From contig JADJDU010000004.1 in NCBI GenBank assembly GCA_016702505.1, positions 124,001 to 188,000 on the forward strand: 64,000 nt of DNA. The letters are read 5' to 3'. The DNA is from Microthrixaceae bacterium. GTDB lineage: Bacteria > Actinomycetota > Acidimicrobiia > Acidimicrobiales > Iamiaceae. The position numbers and the translations under genes were made by a program. The first letter of the stretch is position 1; each line of letters starts with the position of its first letter. Of the stretch, positions 44,824-55,704 are shown piece by piece. Under the pieces are notes generated by a model that was given only the letters and a program-made list of their open reading frames with translations, was not told where the DNA came from and searched no databases.

Positions 44824-46608
44824 TCACGCGTACAGGGCCTCGATCTCCGCGGCGTAGCGGGCGTTGATGCCGCGACGCTTGAGCTTGGAGGTGGGGGTGA
44901 GAAGGTCGGAGTCGGGCAACCACTCCTCGCCGACCACCTTCACCTTCTTCACCCGTTCTGCGTTGTTGAACGGCTCCATCACCTCGGCAAGGCCGGATTC
45001 GATCTCAGCGATCACGTCAGGGTGGGCGGCCAGTTCCTCCAAGGTGGCGTCCTCCAGTCCGTGGCGGGCCGCCCACACCTTGGCGGCATCGGGGTCGATG
45101 GCGACGATGGCGCTGACGAAGGGGCGCTGGTCCCCGATGGCCGCGGCCTGGCCCACCAGCGGGATCATCTTGAGGGCACCTTCGAGGTTGGCGGGGCTGA
45201 TGTTCTTACCTCCGGCGGTAATGATCAGTTCCTTCTTCCGGTCGACGATGCGCAGGTAGCCGTCTTCGTCGAGCTCACCAATGTCTCCCGAATGGAGCCA
45301 TCCGTCGGCGTCGATGGTCTCAGCCGTCTTGTCGGGGTCGTTCAGGTAACCCTGGAAGACGTGGGGGCCGCGACAGATCACCTCGCCGTCTTCGGCCAGG
45401 GCCACCTCGGTTCCGGGAACGGCGGGCCCGACGGTGCCGGGCTTGATGTTCTCGGGGGTCCAGGTCATGGCCCCGGTGTTCTCGGACATGCCGTAGACCT
45501 CAGACATGGGTACACCGATGGCCCGGAACCATGTGAGCAGGGGCGGCGGGATCGGGGCGGCACCGCTGATGGCGAACTGGAGCTCTTCCATGCCGAGCAG
45601 CTCCCGGACACTGCGGAAGGCGACATCGTCGAGGAAGGCCCAGGTGGCTTCGTCCTCGGCGGTGGCGGTGCCCTGGGATCGACGGATGGCGATGGGCCCC
45701 GACGCTTGGACCGCTTCGTTGAACTTCTCGGCCTTGTCGGGGTCTGCGGCCAGGGCGGCCATCACCCCGGCGTTGATCTTCTCCCACACCCGGGGCACCC
45801 CGAACATGAGGTGCGGCTTCACCTCACGGCAGTAGGCCGCCACTTGAGACGGTTCAGGACAGGTGCTCACCTCGGTGCCCAGCACCACGTGTTGGTAGTG
45901 GCTCACCGTTCGCTCGGCGATGTGGGCCATAGGCAGGTAGGACACCAGTCGCTTGCTGGTGAAGTCGATGCCCGTCATCAACTCTCGGAGGCTCTCGACC
46001 ATGAACACGGCGTTGCCGTGGGAGATCATCACACCTTTGGGGGGTCCGGTGGTGCCTGACGTGTAGATGATGGTGGCCAGGTCGGCGGGGGTCGCCTCGT
46101 CCAACTGGGCGGCCAGGTCCAGGGGTTCGTGGGCCAGGAGGTCGGCGTAGGTGAAGTCGTGGGCCTCGGCACCGGGGCGGACCACGCCCAGAGTCCGAAG
46201 TTCGGTCAGCGCGGCTCGGACCGGGTTGAAGCGGGCCAGGAAACCGTCGTCTTCCACCACGCCCACCACGGCGTCGCAATGGCCGGCCAGGTATTCGATC
46301 TGCTCGGAGGACGACGAGTTGTAGATGCTGACCGGGGTGGCACCGAGGAACAGGGCCGCGGTGTCCAACACGTGGAACTCGGGGCAGTTGCGCAACATGA
46401 GCACTACCCGGTCTCCTCGACCCACTCCCAGTTCGCGCAGGCCGGCCGCGGCTCGGGCCACGTTCTCTCGGTACTGGTTGAAGGTCATCTCCCGCCATTC
46501 CTCACCCTCTTTCCATCGCAGCGCAACCGCGTCGCCCCGTTCTTCGACGGTGGCGAGGAACGCACGGGGGATGGTCTGGCCGGCGGTACGGTCGGCGATG
46601 GTGCTCAT
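44824..46608 (-). CDS. fadD: Long-chain acyl-CoA synthetase (FadD15-like)
   Basis: 594 residues from the ATG at 46608. ATIIYTSGTTGPPKGVMISHGN (about 175-197) is the AMP-binding P-loop; YGMSENTGAMTW is the adenine site; LHSGDIGELDEDGYLRIVDRKKELIITAGGKNISP gives the hinge and the GGKNISP motif typical of long-chain FACS. It activates fatty acids to acyl-CoA with ATP. 28 bases downstream of it is the fused transporter start, same strand, so transporter, binding protein and ligase may be one operon and the import substrate may be a carboxylic acid. Confidence 0.92.
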   Translation of the reverse strand: MSTIADRTAGQTIPRAFLATVEERGDAVALRWKEGEEWREMTFNQYRENVARAAAGLRELGVGRGDRVVLMLRNCPEFHVLDTAALFLGATPVSIYNSSSSEQIEYLAGHCDAVVGVVEDDGFLARFNPVRAALTELRTLGVVRPGAEAHDFTYADLLAHEPLDLAAQLDEATPADLATIIYTSGTTGPPKGVMISHGNAVFMVESLRELMTGIDFTSKRLVSYLPMAHIAERTVSHYQHVVLGTEVSTCPEPSQVAAYCREVKPHLMFGVPRVWEKINAGVMAALAADPDKAEKFNEAVQASGPIAIRRSQGTATAEDEATWAFLDDVAFRSVRELLGMEELQFAISGAAPIPPPLLTWFRAIGVPMSEVYGMSENTGAMTWTPENIKPGTVGPAVPGTEVALAEDGEVICRGPHVFQGYLNDPDKTAETIDADGWLHSGDIGELDEDGYLRIVDRKKELIITAGGKNISPANLEGALKMIPLVGQAAAIGDQRPFVSAIVAIDPDAAKVWAARHGLEDATLEELAAHPDVIAEIESGLAEVMEPFNNAERVKKVKVVGEEWLPDSDLLTPTSKLKRRGINARYAAEIEALYA

Positions 46609-46940
46609 GGCTGGAACGGCTGCTTTCTGATGGCTGGGAGGGGCACGGGGGGAGGCTGATGCCGAAAGGAGAGACGACCTGGCGCGGCAGCGGCCCAGGT
46701 TCCCGGTCTGAGGTGTCGCCCCTGTCGATAGCGGGCATAGCAATAGCAGATGGGTGGGGGTCCATGTTCCGGTTCCGGTGTCGTTACCCGCGGCGCCACG
46801 GCGTCGGCGGCCCGGCGCGGCGCTGAAAGCCGACGTCGGTGTCAGGGTTGCGGATGTCGAACCCACCGGCGAGACTGAACTTGACCAACCGGTCTAGTTC
46901 TGTTGAACACGCGGGGTAGGACCCCCGGAAGGGGAACGTC
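46609..46940. other. Divergent intergenic region between acyl-CoA ligase and thiolase
   Basis: About 330 bases. GGAAGGGG (46927-46934) is the thiolase ribosome site. I see no operator like the TGACG palindromes. A possible -35 TTGACC is at about 46882 without a matching good -10. No gene seen. Confidence 0.5.
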
Positions 46941-48134
<1,194 letters not shown>

Positions 48135-48188
48135 CCGGACCCGCCCCGGCCCGCCAAAGGGCGGGTCAGCCCCTGAACTGAAAGGTCA

Positions 48189-48230
48189 GTGACCGGTGGG
48201 AGCGCACTGCCTCCCACCGGTCACCGTTTT
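48189..48230 (+). terminator. Strong intrinsic terminator after the thiolase
   Basis: GTGACCGGTGGGAG and CTCCCACCGGTCAC form a 14-bp stem with an 8-base loop, followed by CGTTTT. Confidence 0.9.
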
Positions 48231-48331
48231 GATGCGGTCCCACAAAGGACCTGTGCTGACAGGTCCGGTCGTCGTCGCTACCAGCCCGGGTCGGTCTGCT
48301 AGCCCGGCCCCTGGCCTCCTAGGCTGATCAC

Positions 48332-48595
48332 ATGCCGTGGCCGATCGTCAACGTGATCGTGGCACTGGTGGCCGCCTACGTGCTGCTGCGGATCGGAACC
48401 ATGATCCTGGGCAGCTTCGCCCGGCCGTTCCGGCGCCGCCCGACCCCGGTGAGCTGCGCAAGGTTCGTCTCACCTACCGCTGCTCGATCTGTTCCACCGA
48501 GGTGCGCATGACCATGGCCAACGACGAGGTCCCCGAGCCGCCCCGGCACTGCCAGGGAGGACATGGACCTCGTGACCCCGGTCGACGACATCTGA
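48332..48595 (+). pseudogene. Small membrane protein with Cys-pair domain, two frameshifts
   Basis: MPWPIVNVIVALVAAYVLLRIGTM is one transmembrane helix. Near 48430 the frame shifts to PPDPGELRKVRLTYRCSICSTEVRMT, with a CxxC pair, and in the GGG at 48555-48557 it shifts again to EDMDLVTPVDDI and a TGA at 48593-48595. The HC in PPRHCQ may complete a zinc site. Corrected length is about 87 residues. The second shift is one extra G. This type of short TM plus zinc-ribbon protein is seen in actinobacteria, but I know no function. Confidence 0.6.
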
Positions 48596-48823
48596 CATCC
48601 CCAGGTTACGAAGGCGGATTCCACCGCCACCAACAGTGACCACCTGAACCCCGTTCAGGGAATGCCACTACCAGGAGTAACCGCCATTACCCGGCCCGTC
48701 CACCGTTTCCCCAGGCTGTGGATAACCCTGGGGAGCGTCACATCGATGTAACTTAGAGTCAACCTTGGTGACAGCTCGGTGTCCATGGTAGGGAGGCGAG
48801 GTCCAGCCACCCGCCGCCAGACC

Positions 48824-49328
48824 TCAGCGGTAGTTGGTGGCGGTGATTATGCCCCCCGAGGATGGCAGCCAGGCCGAGCACCAACCGCCAGTTGTCGGGC
48901 TCGCCGAACACCCGGGCGTAGTTCAACACGATGACCAGGCACCCGAGGCCGAGCAGCACGAACATGAGCACCGGAACCCAAGTCGGGCTGGGCATGTCGG
49001 CGTACTTGGCCGTGGGCGGCGTGTAGCGGCTCGACGACGGCGCATCGTGCCCATCGGCGGCATGAGCTTTGGACGACGTGGCACCAGCCTGCGCGCCTCC
49101 CTTGGGCGTGACCCGCTTGCTCACCACCTTCTTCTTCACCGCCGGCTTGGACCCATCCGTCGATGGCTTGGCTGGCGACTCCTTGGCCTTGGTGGTGACC
49201 TTGGCATCGCCCGCCTTGTCGGCGGCGGCCTCGGCTTCGACCTCGGACCCAGCCTCGACGTCTGGATCGGGGGCAGGCGCGGCGCTGTCCGATTCGTCGG
49301 TGGTGCTGGGCTCGTTCTCGTCAGCCAT
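48824..49328 (-). CDS. crgA: CrgA-type septation regulator (single-base frameshift near its end)
   Basis: A long charged N-terminus (1-105, rich in E, A, K) precedes SRYTPPTAKYADMPSPTWVPVLMFVLLGLGCLVIVLNYARV, the first CrgA helix and its loop, then GEPDNWRLVLGLAAILGG. A run of six C at 48852-48857 breaks the frame; with five, the protein ends IITATNYR and a TGA at 48826-48824, exactly like CrgA. As read, the frame runs on to 48759. CrgA is a small two-helix divisome protein that recruits PBPs. The N-terminal extension is longer than in Mycobacterium. It sits beside the kinase cluster, as in other actinobacteria. Confidence 0.85.
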
Positions 49329-49486
49329 GGAGGGTGAGGTTATCGGGCCGGGGCACCAGCCAACCGCTCACTCCCACCCCGACCACGCCAATCACCCCGG
49401 TCGGGTCGGCAGCACGATCGATCGGCGTGTGCCTTCACATGAATGGGCTGCGAGCCTGGCGGCGGAGGCCACTACCCTGCCCAACG

Positions 49487-50074
49487 ATGACGGCCCGGAT
49501 CCTGGTGATCGACAACTACGACTCGTTCGTCTACAACCTGGTCCAGTACCTGGGTCAGGCGGGCGCGGACCCGATAGTGCACCGCAACGACGCCATCACC
49601 CTCGACCAGGCCATCGAGATCGACCCCGATGGCGTGTTGATCTCACCCGGACCAGGCACGCCCGACGATTCGGGGGTGTCCACCGAGGCCATCGTCCACT
49701 TCACCGGACGTCGACCGGTGCTGGGCGTGTGCCTGGGCCACCAGGCCATCGGCCAGGTATTCGGTGGCACCGTGGTCCGAGCCCCCGAGATCATGCACGG
49801 AAAGACGTCGCTGGTCCGCCACCGTGGCGTCGGCGTTTTCACCGGACTTCCCCAACCACTCGAAGCGACCCGCTACCACTCGCTGGTGGTGGCTCGGGAC
49901 ACCGTGCCCGACGTGTTGGAGATCACCGCCGAGACCGACGACGGCATCGTGATGGGCCTACGCCACCGCGAGCATCCCACCGAGGGGGTGCAGTTCCACC
50001 CCGAGTCGATCCTGACCGTCGGCGGTCACGACCTGGTCGGGAACTTCCTGGAACAGGTCGACCGCTACCGCTGA
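49487..50074 (+). CDS. trpG: Glutamine amidotransferase of anthranilate/4-amino-4-deoxychorismate synthase
   Basis: 195 residues from the ATG at 49487. RILVIDNYDSFVYNLVQYLGQ is the TrpG/PabA start; GVLISPGPGTPDDSG gives the oxyanion region; GVCLGHQAIGQVFGG holds the nucleophile Cys; EGVQFHPESILT holds the His-Glu pair. It supplies ammonia from glutamine for tryptophan or folate synthesis; TrpG versus PabA cannot be told apart here. Placed between crgA and pknB on the opposite strand, as in Mycobacterium. Confidence 0.92.
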   Translation: MTARILVIDNYDSFVYNLVQYLGQAGADPIVHRNDAITLDQAIEIDPDGVLISPGPGTPDDSGVSTEAIVHFTGRRPVLGVCLGHQAIGQVFGGTVVRAPEIMHGKTSLVRHRGVGVFTGLPQPLEATRYHSLVVARDTVPDVLEITAETDDGIVMGLRHREHPTEGVQFHPESILTVGGHDLVGNFLEQVDRYR

Positions 50075-50099
50075 CCCGGCCGGGCCAGCGGACCGGGGA

Positions 50100-51728
50100 T
50101 CACTCCCCGGGCGTGGTGGTGGTCGGCACCTCGGTAGTGGTGGGCGCCTCGGTTGTGGTGGTGGGTGCCTTGGTGGTGGTGGTGGGTGCCTCGGTGGTGG
50201 TGGGTGCCTCGGTCGTGGTGGTCTCCTCGGTGGTGGTGGTCGCCGGTTCGACGGCCACCACCAGCACGATGTCCACGTCCTTGGGGTGGGTGCCGGGGTC
50301 CGGCACTGTGCGGATCACCCGACCGGGTCGGACGCTGTCTGATTCTTCGTCTCGGGTGGTGATCCGGTTCGGGTCGAAGCCGCGCTCAGCCAGGCGGGCT
50401 CGGGCATCGTTCACGTCCACGTCGAACAGGTTGGGGATGTCGGCCGTGTCCTGACCGGCGCTGACCACGATCAGCACCTCACTGCCCTCTTCCACCTCGG
50501 TGCCCGCCACCGGGGTCTGGCGCAGAACCTCGCCCTCGCGGACGTCGGACGCCTCGTTCTCAACCCGTACCCGCAGATCCACGTTCTCCATGCGTTGGCG
50601 GGCGACGTCTTGCAACTCTCCGACCACGCCCGGTACCGCCACCTTCGCCGCTGAATCCTCGAAGATCCCGAGCTGACGGCCGAAGGCCACCAACAGCAGG
50701 CCGAGCACACCCAACAGGACCACGATGGCCACGAAGAACCAGGTGCTGTTCTTGCCCCGCTCGGGCTCATAGGCGTCTTGGTGTTGGGGGGCGGCCATGG
50801 CGGGCTCCGGGGCTGGGGAATGAAGGGGTACCGCGGCCGGGGCCGCGACGGGTGCGGGAACGGGAGCGGGCGCTCGCCTGGCCCCCACCGGTCGACCGGC
50901 AGCGAAGGACTGGAGATCTGCTCGCAGTTCGGCCGCGGTCTGGTAACGGTCCTCGAGGTTCTTGGACAGGGCCTTGTTGGTGATGGCCTCGAAATCTCGG
51001 TGCAGGTCTGGCACCCGTTCGCGCAGCGGCGGCAGCGGCTCCTGTACGTGCTTGTAGGCGATGGCCACCGGGGTGTCGCCGTCGTAGGGGGGACGGCCCG
51101 ACACCATCTCGTAGAGCACCACGCCCAGCGAGTAGATGTCGCTGCGGGGATCGACCTGGCGGCCCTGGGCCTGTTCGGGCGAGAAGTACGTAGCCGTGCC
51201 CATCACCGATCCGGCCTGGGTGAGGTTCTCTTCGCCGGTGTTGGACATGGCCCAGGCGATGCCGAAGTCGGCCACCTTCACCTCACCGTCTCTGGTGATG
51301 AGGATGTTGCCGGGCTTCACATCTCGGTGGACCACACCCTTGCCGTGGGCGTATCCCAGCCCGGCGGCCACGTCAGCGGCGACGGTGGCGGCCTTCTTGG
51401 GGGTCAGCGGTCCGTCGGTGCGGATCATCTCCGACACGGTCCGACCGTCTACGTACTCCATGACGATGTAGTACGTGCCTCGTTCCTTGCCCCAGTCGTA
51501 CACGCCCACGATGTTGGGGTGGTTCAGGTTGGCCGCGCTCTGGGCTTCCCGCCGGAACCGGGCCACAAAGGCCGGATCGGTGGCGAACTCGGGGAACAAG
51601 ATCTTGATGGCCACCGGGCGATCCAGCATCCGGTCGCGCGCCAAGTAGACCTCGGCCATCCCCCCTCGGCCGATGCGCCGGTGGAGCTCGTAGCGCCCGT
51701 TGAGGACCACCTGTTCCCGTTCCGTCAT
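50100..51728 (-). CDS. pknB: Ser/Thr protein kinase PknB with PASTA domains
   Basis: 542 residues from the ATG at 51728. Kinase: GRGGMAEV P-loop (20-27), Lys42, HRDVKPGN (134-141), DFG (154-156) and an activation loop with several Thr. A Pro/Ala linker follows, then one transmembrane helix (about 333-355) and two PASTA domains (about 365-500); mycobacterial PknB has four. The last 50 residues are Thr-rich repeats (TTTEAP units), probably wall-spanning or glycosylated. It senses muropeptides or lipid II and controls division proteins. First downstream gene in the pstP-rodA-pbpA direction. Confidence 0.95.
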   Translation of the reverse strand: MTEREQVVLNGRYELHRRIGRGGMAEVYLARDRMLDRPVAIKILFPEFATDPAFVARFRREAQSAANLNHPNIVGVYDWGKERGTYYIVMEYVDGRTVSEMIRTDGPLTPKKAATVAADVAAGLGYAHGKGVVHRDVKPGNILITRDGEVKVADFGIAWAMSNTGEENLTQAGSVMGTATYFSPEQAQGRQVDPRSDIYSLGVVLYEMVSGRPPYDGDTPVAIAYKHVQEPLPPLRERVPDLHRDFEAITNKALSKNLEDRYQTAAELRADLQSFAAGRPVGARRAPAPVPAPVAAPAAVPLHSPAPEPAMAAPQHQDAYEPERGKNSTWFFVAIVVLLGVLGLLLVAFGRQLGIFEDSAAKVAVPGVVGELQDVARQRMENVDLRVRVENEASDVREGEVLRQTPVAGTEVEEGSEVLIVVSAGQDTADIPNLFDVDVNDARARLAERGFDPNRITTRDEESDSVRPGRVIRTVPDPGTHPKDVDIVLVVAVEPATTTTEETTTTEAPTTTEAPTTTTKAPTTTTEAPTTTEVPTTTTPGE

Positions 51729-51821
51729 TGCGGCCACAGCCTACGGGACGGCTCACCATCTCGATGAGACACCAACGGGAACAAGCGTGGACCGGTCACG
51801 TCGAGTTGGGCGTACGAGGGG

Positions 51822-52754
51822 TCAGCGGTCTCGCATCTTGCGGCTGAGCTCGTCGAGCCGCTTGCGCTCCAGCTTGTTCAGCGAATCGAGCCCGCCCTCG
51901 CCGATCTTGTCCAACAACACGTCGAGCTCGGCCTGCTCCAAAGGGGTGGGCCCTGACGATTCGGCCCCCCATGGTCCGGCCACCACGGTTCCCGCCCCAC
52001 CGGCCTTGGCCTTGCGGCCCTTGCCCCTGCCCCGACCCCGCTTGGATCCGCCCGACCGGCCACCACCGGGGTGACCGTAGGGCGAAGCCGATCCCTTGGG
52101 GGCGAGCGCGGCGATTCTCGGGATGAAGTCGAGCGTGTCGAGCAGGCCGAGCTGGCGGCTCCCGAACACCGCCACCACGATCACCAGCAGCTCCAGCACC
52201 AACTGGGACCAGCGCCGGTCTCCGGTGAGGCTGAGCACGTCGATGGCCACGTAGACCGCGGCCAGCACCCACGCCGGGATGCCGAAGAAGAACATGGCAC
52301 CGGGGTTGTCGAGGGCGAACACCACCAGCAGACCGATGCCGAGCAAGCCCAGACCGAAGGCGGTGGCCCCGAAGCGGTCGATGCCCATGAGGGTCACGAG
52401 CACGGCCGGTAGCACGGTCATCACCGAGATGAGCACGGTGAACGGCGCCCGACCGACCCGATCCTCGACCTGGTGGCCCACAAACCAGAAGAAGGCCAAG
52501 GTCAGGACCACCCAGATCGAGGTGGGCGGGTTGACCAGCGGCCAGGTGACCAGGCGCCAGAGCTCCCCGTTGCGCACGAGCTGGGTCTGGAACGCCATCT
52601 CGCCCAGGAACGACGGGCTTACGGCGTACACGAACATCGACACCACGCCCAGTCCCACCAACAAGGCGGTGGTGGTGACGTCGAGGGTGCCGACCCGGAA
52701 CCAGCCGTCTCGCATCGGGCGTTCGGGCAGGGAGAACTCGTAACGGCCGGGCAT
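51822..52754 (-). CDS. Rhomboid-like membrane protein without the catalytic Ser (DUF6576 tail)
   Basis: 310 residues from the ATG at 52754. Six membrane helices: LVRNGELWRLVTWPLVNPP is the rhomboid L1/WR-type region, and FWFVGHQVEDRVG follows. Where active rhomboids have GxSG, this protein has FGATAFGLGLL, with no Ser. The C-terminus has a basic Gly/Lys/Arg linker and LDVLLDKIGEGGLDSLNKLERKRLDELSRKMR, the DUF6576 tail found on rhomboid-like proteins. Probably a pseudoprotease. It takes the place between pknB and pbpA where pknA lies in Mycobacterium. Confidence 0.75.
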   Translation of the reverse strand: MPGRYEFSLPERPMRDGWFRVGTLDVTTTALLVGLGVVSMFVYAVSPSFLGEMAFQTQLVRNGELWRLVTWPLVNPPTSIWVVLTLAFFWFVGHQVEDRVGRAPFTVLISVMTVLPAVLVTLMGIDRFGATAFGLGLLGIGLLVVFALDNPGAMFFFGIPAWVLAAVYVAIDVLSLTGDRRWSQLVLELLVIVVAVFGSRQLGLLDTLDFIPRIAALAPKGSASPYGHPGGGRSGGSKRGRGRGKGRKAKAGGAGTVVAGPWGAESSGPTPLEQAELDVLLDKIGEGGLDSLNKLERKRLDELSRKMRDR

Positions 52755-52812
52755 CGCCGCCGAGGCTACCTGCCACCACCGCCCCCTCAGGTGCCGCGCC
52801 CCACCGCCCCGG

Positions 52813-54333
52813 TCAGCCGCCGGTGGTGGGGGTGCCACCGTCGGGGTCGGTGGGGGTGGCTTGGGTCATGGGAGCCATAGCCGCCTCGATCACCTGCTTG
52901 GCGATGGGGGCCGCCACCCGGCCGCCGGTCTGTTCGCTGACACCGTCTTGGGCTTCGACCAGGACCGCTACCGCAACGGTGGGGGCCTGGCCGGGAGGTC
53001 CGGCCCAGGCGATCACCCAGGCATGGGACTTGAGCGGCTTGGTCGACCCGGTCTGGGCGGTCCCGGTCTTGGCTCCGACGTCGAGACCGTCGATCTGGAG
53101 ACGGGTGGCGCTGCCGGCCCGCACCACCTCCCGCATGGCATCCATCATCGTGGCCGCCGACTGGGTGCTGATGGCCCGCTGCCACGCGGTCGGTTCGCTG
53201 CGATCGACCAGGTTGGCTTCGCCGTCGCGGATCTCGTCTACGACGTGGGGAGCCATGACCACTCCACCGTTGGCCACCGCGGCCGCCACCAACGCCATCT
53301 GCAACGGGGTGGCCGCCACCGAGTACTGGCCAATGGCGCTCTGGGCCAGGGCCGGGTCGTTGCGGTCGGCTTCGAAGTCGTCGGTCGGGTAGCGCGACGC
53401 CACCGCCGGTAGGTCGAAGGGCGGCTCGGCGTTGAACCCGAAGGCTTCGGCTCCGGCTCTCAGCGTGGCGCTCCCGAGGTCGAGACCCATCTGACCGAAC
53501 GACGTGTTGCACGACTTGGCCAAGATCCGAAACAGCGTTCCCCCGCAAGCCGACCCGCCGAAGTTGGGCAGGTTCTTGTCGGTGTAGGGCAGGTCCAGTG
53601 AGGTGATGGTCGGATACACCGGGGAGTCGGGGGTGACCATGCCGGTCTCGACCCCGGTGGAGCCGGTGACCACCTTGAAGGTGGATCCGGGCGGATAGAC
53701 CTCGCGGTAGGCCTTGGCCAGCAGGGGCTTGTCCGGTGACGCCTCGTACAGCGCCTTCACCGCCCCGGCGGCCACCAGGTCGTGGCTGGACAACAGGTTC
53801 GGGTCGTAGCTCGGCCAGGACCACAGGGCCAGGACGCCACCGCTGCGGGGGTCGAGGGCCACCACCGTCCCCCGCTGATCGCCCAGCGCGGCCCGGGCGG
53901 CCCGCTGGACGTCGGCTCGCATGGTGAGGCGGATGTTGCCGGTCCGGTCCGATTCCACGAACAGGTCTCCGATGGAGCGGACCTGTTGGGCCGCGGTACG
54001 CCCCGACAGTTCGGTGTTGAAGGCCCGCTCCAACCCGGCGGCTCCGAACTGGTAGTTGAGGTAGCCGGTGATGTGACCGAACAGGTCGCCTTCTGGGAAT
54101 TCGCGCTGGTATTCGTAGCGGTCATCGACGGGCACCGACCGGGCCAGCACCACCCCATCGGCGGTGGTCACGTGACCGCGGGGTCGGTTGAACGCCTGGT
54201 CGATGGGACGGGAGTTGCCGGGCCTGGTGTTGAGCTCGTCGGCCCGGTACACCTGGATGTAGTTGAGCTGGACGAACAGAGCACAGAACAACAACATCAA
54301 GAATGCGCCCAGACGGCGGATCTGTTTGTCCAT
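52813..54333 (-). CDS. pbpA: Class B penicillin-binding protein (transpeptidase)
   Basis: 506 residues from the ATG at 54333. One membrane helix (about 8-27), then a dimerisation domain (NRPRGHVTTADGVVLA). Transpeptidase motifs: STFK (217-220), SCN (274-276) and KTG in VGAKTGTAQ. Shorter than FtsI and lacking PASTA domains, like actinobacterial PbpA. It cross-links peptidoglycan together with RodA, whose stop overlaps its start (TGATG). The end is Thr/Pro/Gly-rich. Confidence 0.95.
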   Translation of the reverse strand: MDKQIRRLGAFLMLLFCALFVQLNYIQVYRADELNTRPGNSRPIDQAFNRPRGHVTTADGVVLARSVPVDDRYEYQREFPEGDLFGHITGYLNYQFGAAGLERAFNTELSGRTAAQQVRSIGDLFVESDRTGNIRLTMRADVQRAARAALGDQRGTVVALDPRSGGVLALWSWPSYDPNLLSSHDLVAAGAVKALYEASPDKPLLAKAYREVYPPGSTFKVVTGSTGVETGMVTPDSPVYPTITSLDLPYTDKNLPNFGGSACGGTLFRILAKSCNTSFGQMGLDLGSATLRAGAEAFGFNAEPPFDLPAVASRYPTDDFEADRNDPALAQSAIGQYSVAATPLQMALVAAAVANGGVVMAPHVVDEIRDGEANLVDRSEPTAWQRAISTQSAATMMDAMREVVRAGSATRLQIDGLDVGAKTGTAQTGSTKPLKSHAWVIAWAGPPGQAPTVAVAVLVEAQDGVSEQTGGRVAAPIAKQVIEAAMAPMTQATPTDPDGGTPTTGG

Positions 54334-55697
54334 CACCGCGTAGCTCCAGCCGTTGTGGCGCCGGCAGTGGACGAGGTGCTGGCGCCGGCGCCGGCCTTGG
54401 CCTTGCGGCCGGCCCGGGTGGTCGCCGGCCTCTGGTCTGATACCCGGATGAGCAGCGCCAACAAGATGTAGTTGGCCACCAGTGCCGAACCGCCGTAGGA
54501 CACGAACGGCAGGACCACACCGGTGAGCGGCAGCAGGCGGATGACCCCGGCCAAGATCACGAACGCCTGCATTCCGATCAGGGCGGTGAGCCCGGCGGCC
54601 AGCAGCTTCTCGAAGGGGTGCTCGGCCTGCTGGGCCACCCGCAGCCCCGCCCCCACGATCAACAGGTAGGCGATGAGGATGGCGGCACCGCCCAACAAGC
54701 CCAGTTCCTCGGCGATGGCCGCGAAGATGAAGTCGCTCTCGACGATCGGGATCTTGTCGGGTCGACCCAGACCTATACCGGTACCGGTGACACCTCCCCA
54801 CGCCAGGGCGTACCAGGTCTGGACGAGCTGGCCGCCGGTGTCATCCCACGGATCCATCCACTGGGTCACCCGGTTCTGGACGTGGCTGAACTGCGTCCAC
54901 GCCCCGTAGGCGGCCGCTCCGAACATGAACGCCCCACCCAGCGGGTAGGCGGCCCGGCCAGTGGCGACCCACAACATCACCATGAACAGGGCGAAGAACA
55001 GCAGGGATGACCCCAGGTCCTTCTGGGCGGTCATGACCAGGATGGCCATGCCCCAGGCGAACAGCACCGGCCCGAGGTGGCGCAGATCGGGCAGAACGGG
55101 GCGGAACCGGGGCCAGGTGGCCATGCCCAGCAGCTCACGCTTCTCCACCAGGTACGAGGCGAAGAACAGGGCGAAGGCGATCTTGGCGAACTCTCCGGGT
55201 TGGAAGCTCACCGGACCGACCGCCACCCAGATGCGGGCTCCGCGGATGTTGCGACCGATGCCGGGGATCAACGGCGACACCAGCAGCGCCAAGCCGATCA
55301 GCAAGAACGTGTAGCGGTAGCGCTCCAGGTCTCGGGCACGACGCACCACGATCAGGGTGGCCACGAAGGCCACGATCCCCACCGCGGTCCAGGTGGCCTG
55401 GTTGTCGGCAAGTTCGGCGTCGAGGCGGGCGATGAACACGTAGCCGATGCCGTTGAGCACGGCGGCCAACGGCAGGAGCATCCCGTCGGCGTCGGGGGCG
55501 AAGCGACGGACGGCCAGGTGGGCGGTGACGAACAGCCCGAAGATGATGCCCAGGAACGGGCCGATGTCGGCCGGGACCGACGCGGTGGTACCCAGACTGG
55601 CCAACGTGTACGCGCCGCCTGTGACCAGCGCGGCCAATACCAACAGTCCCAGCTCGGCCCGCCGGCGGGTCTGACCCATCACCGTTGTGGGGCTCAC
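54333..55697 (-). CDS. rodA: RodA/FtsW-type peptidoglycan glycosyltransferase (SEDS)
   Basis: 454 residues. About 12 membrane helices; GIGRNIRGARIWVAVGPVSFQPGEFAKI is the SEDS signature; QNRVTQWMDPWDD contains the catalytic-loop acidic residues; ESDFIFAAIAEELGLLG and LPFVSYGGSAL complete it. It polymerises lipid II and partners PbpA. The C-terminus (AGRKAKAGAGASTSS) is low-complexity. 7 bases separate it from pstP. Confidence 0.95.
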   Translation of the reverse strand: MSPTTVMGQTRRRAELGLLVLAALVTGGAYTLASLGTTASVPADIGPFLGIIFGLFVTAHLAVRRFAPDADGMLLPLAAVLNGIGYVFIARLDAELADNQATWTAVGIVAFVATLIVVRRARDLERYRYTFLLIGLALLVSPLIPGIGRNIRGARIWVAVGPVSFQPGEFAKIAFALFFASYLVEKRELLGMATWPRFRPVLPDLRHLGPVLFAWGMAILVMTAQKDLGSSLLFFALFMVMLWVATGRAAYPLGGAFMFGAAAYGAWTQFSHVQNRVTQWMDPWDDTGGQLVQTWYALAWGGVTGTGIGLGRPDKIPIVESDFIFAAIAEELGLLGGAAILIAYLLIVGAGLRVAQQAEHPFEKLLAAGLTALIGMQAFVILAGVIRLLPLTGVVLPFVSYGGSALVANYILLALLIRVSDQRPATTRAGRKAKAGAGASTSSTAGATTAGATR

Positions 55698-55704
55698 CTC
55701 GTTG

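Noticed and set aside
50100..50260. Minisatellite or CRISPR-like repeat
   Set aside because: The repeated GGT-rich units are simply the Thr/Ala/Pro-rich coding end of pknB; there are no spacers.
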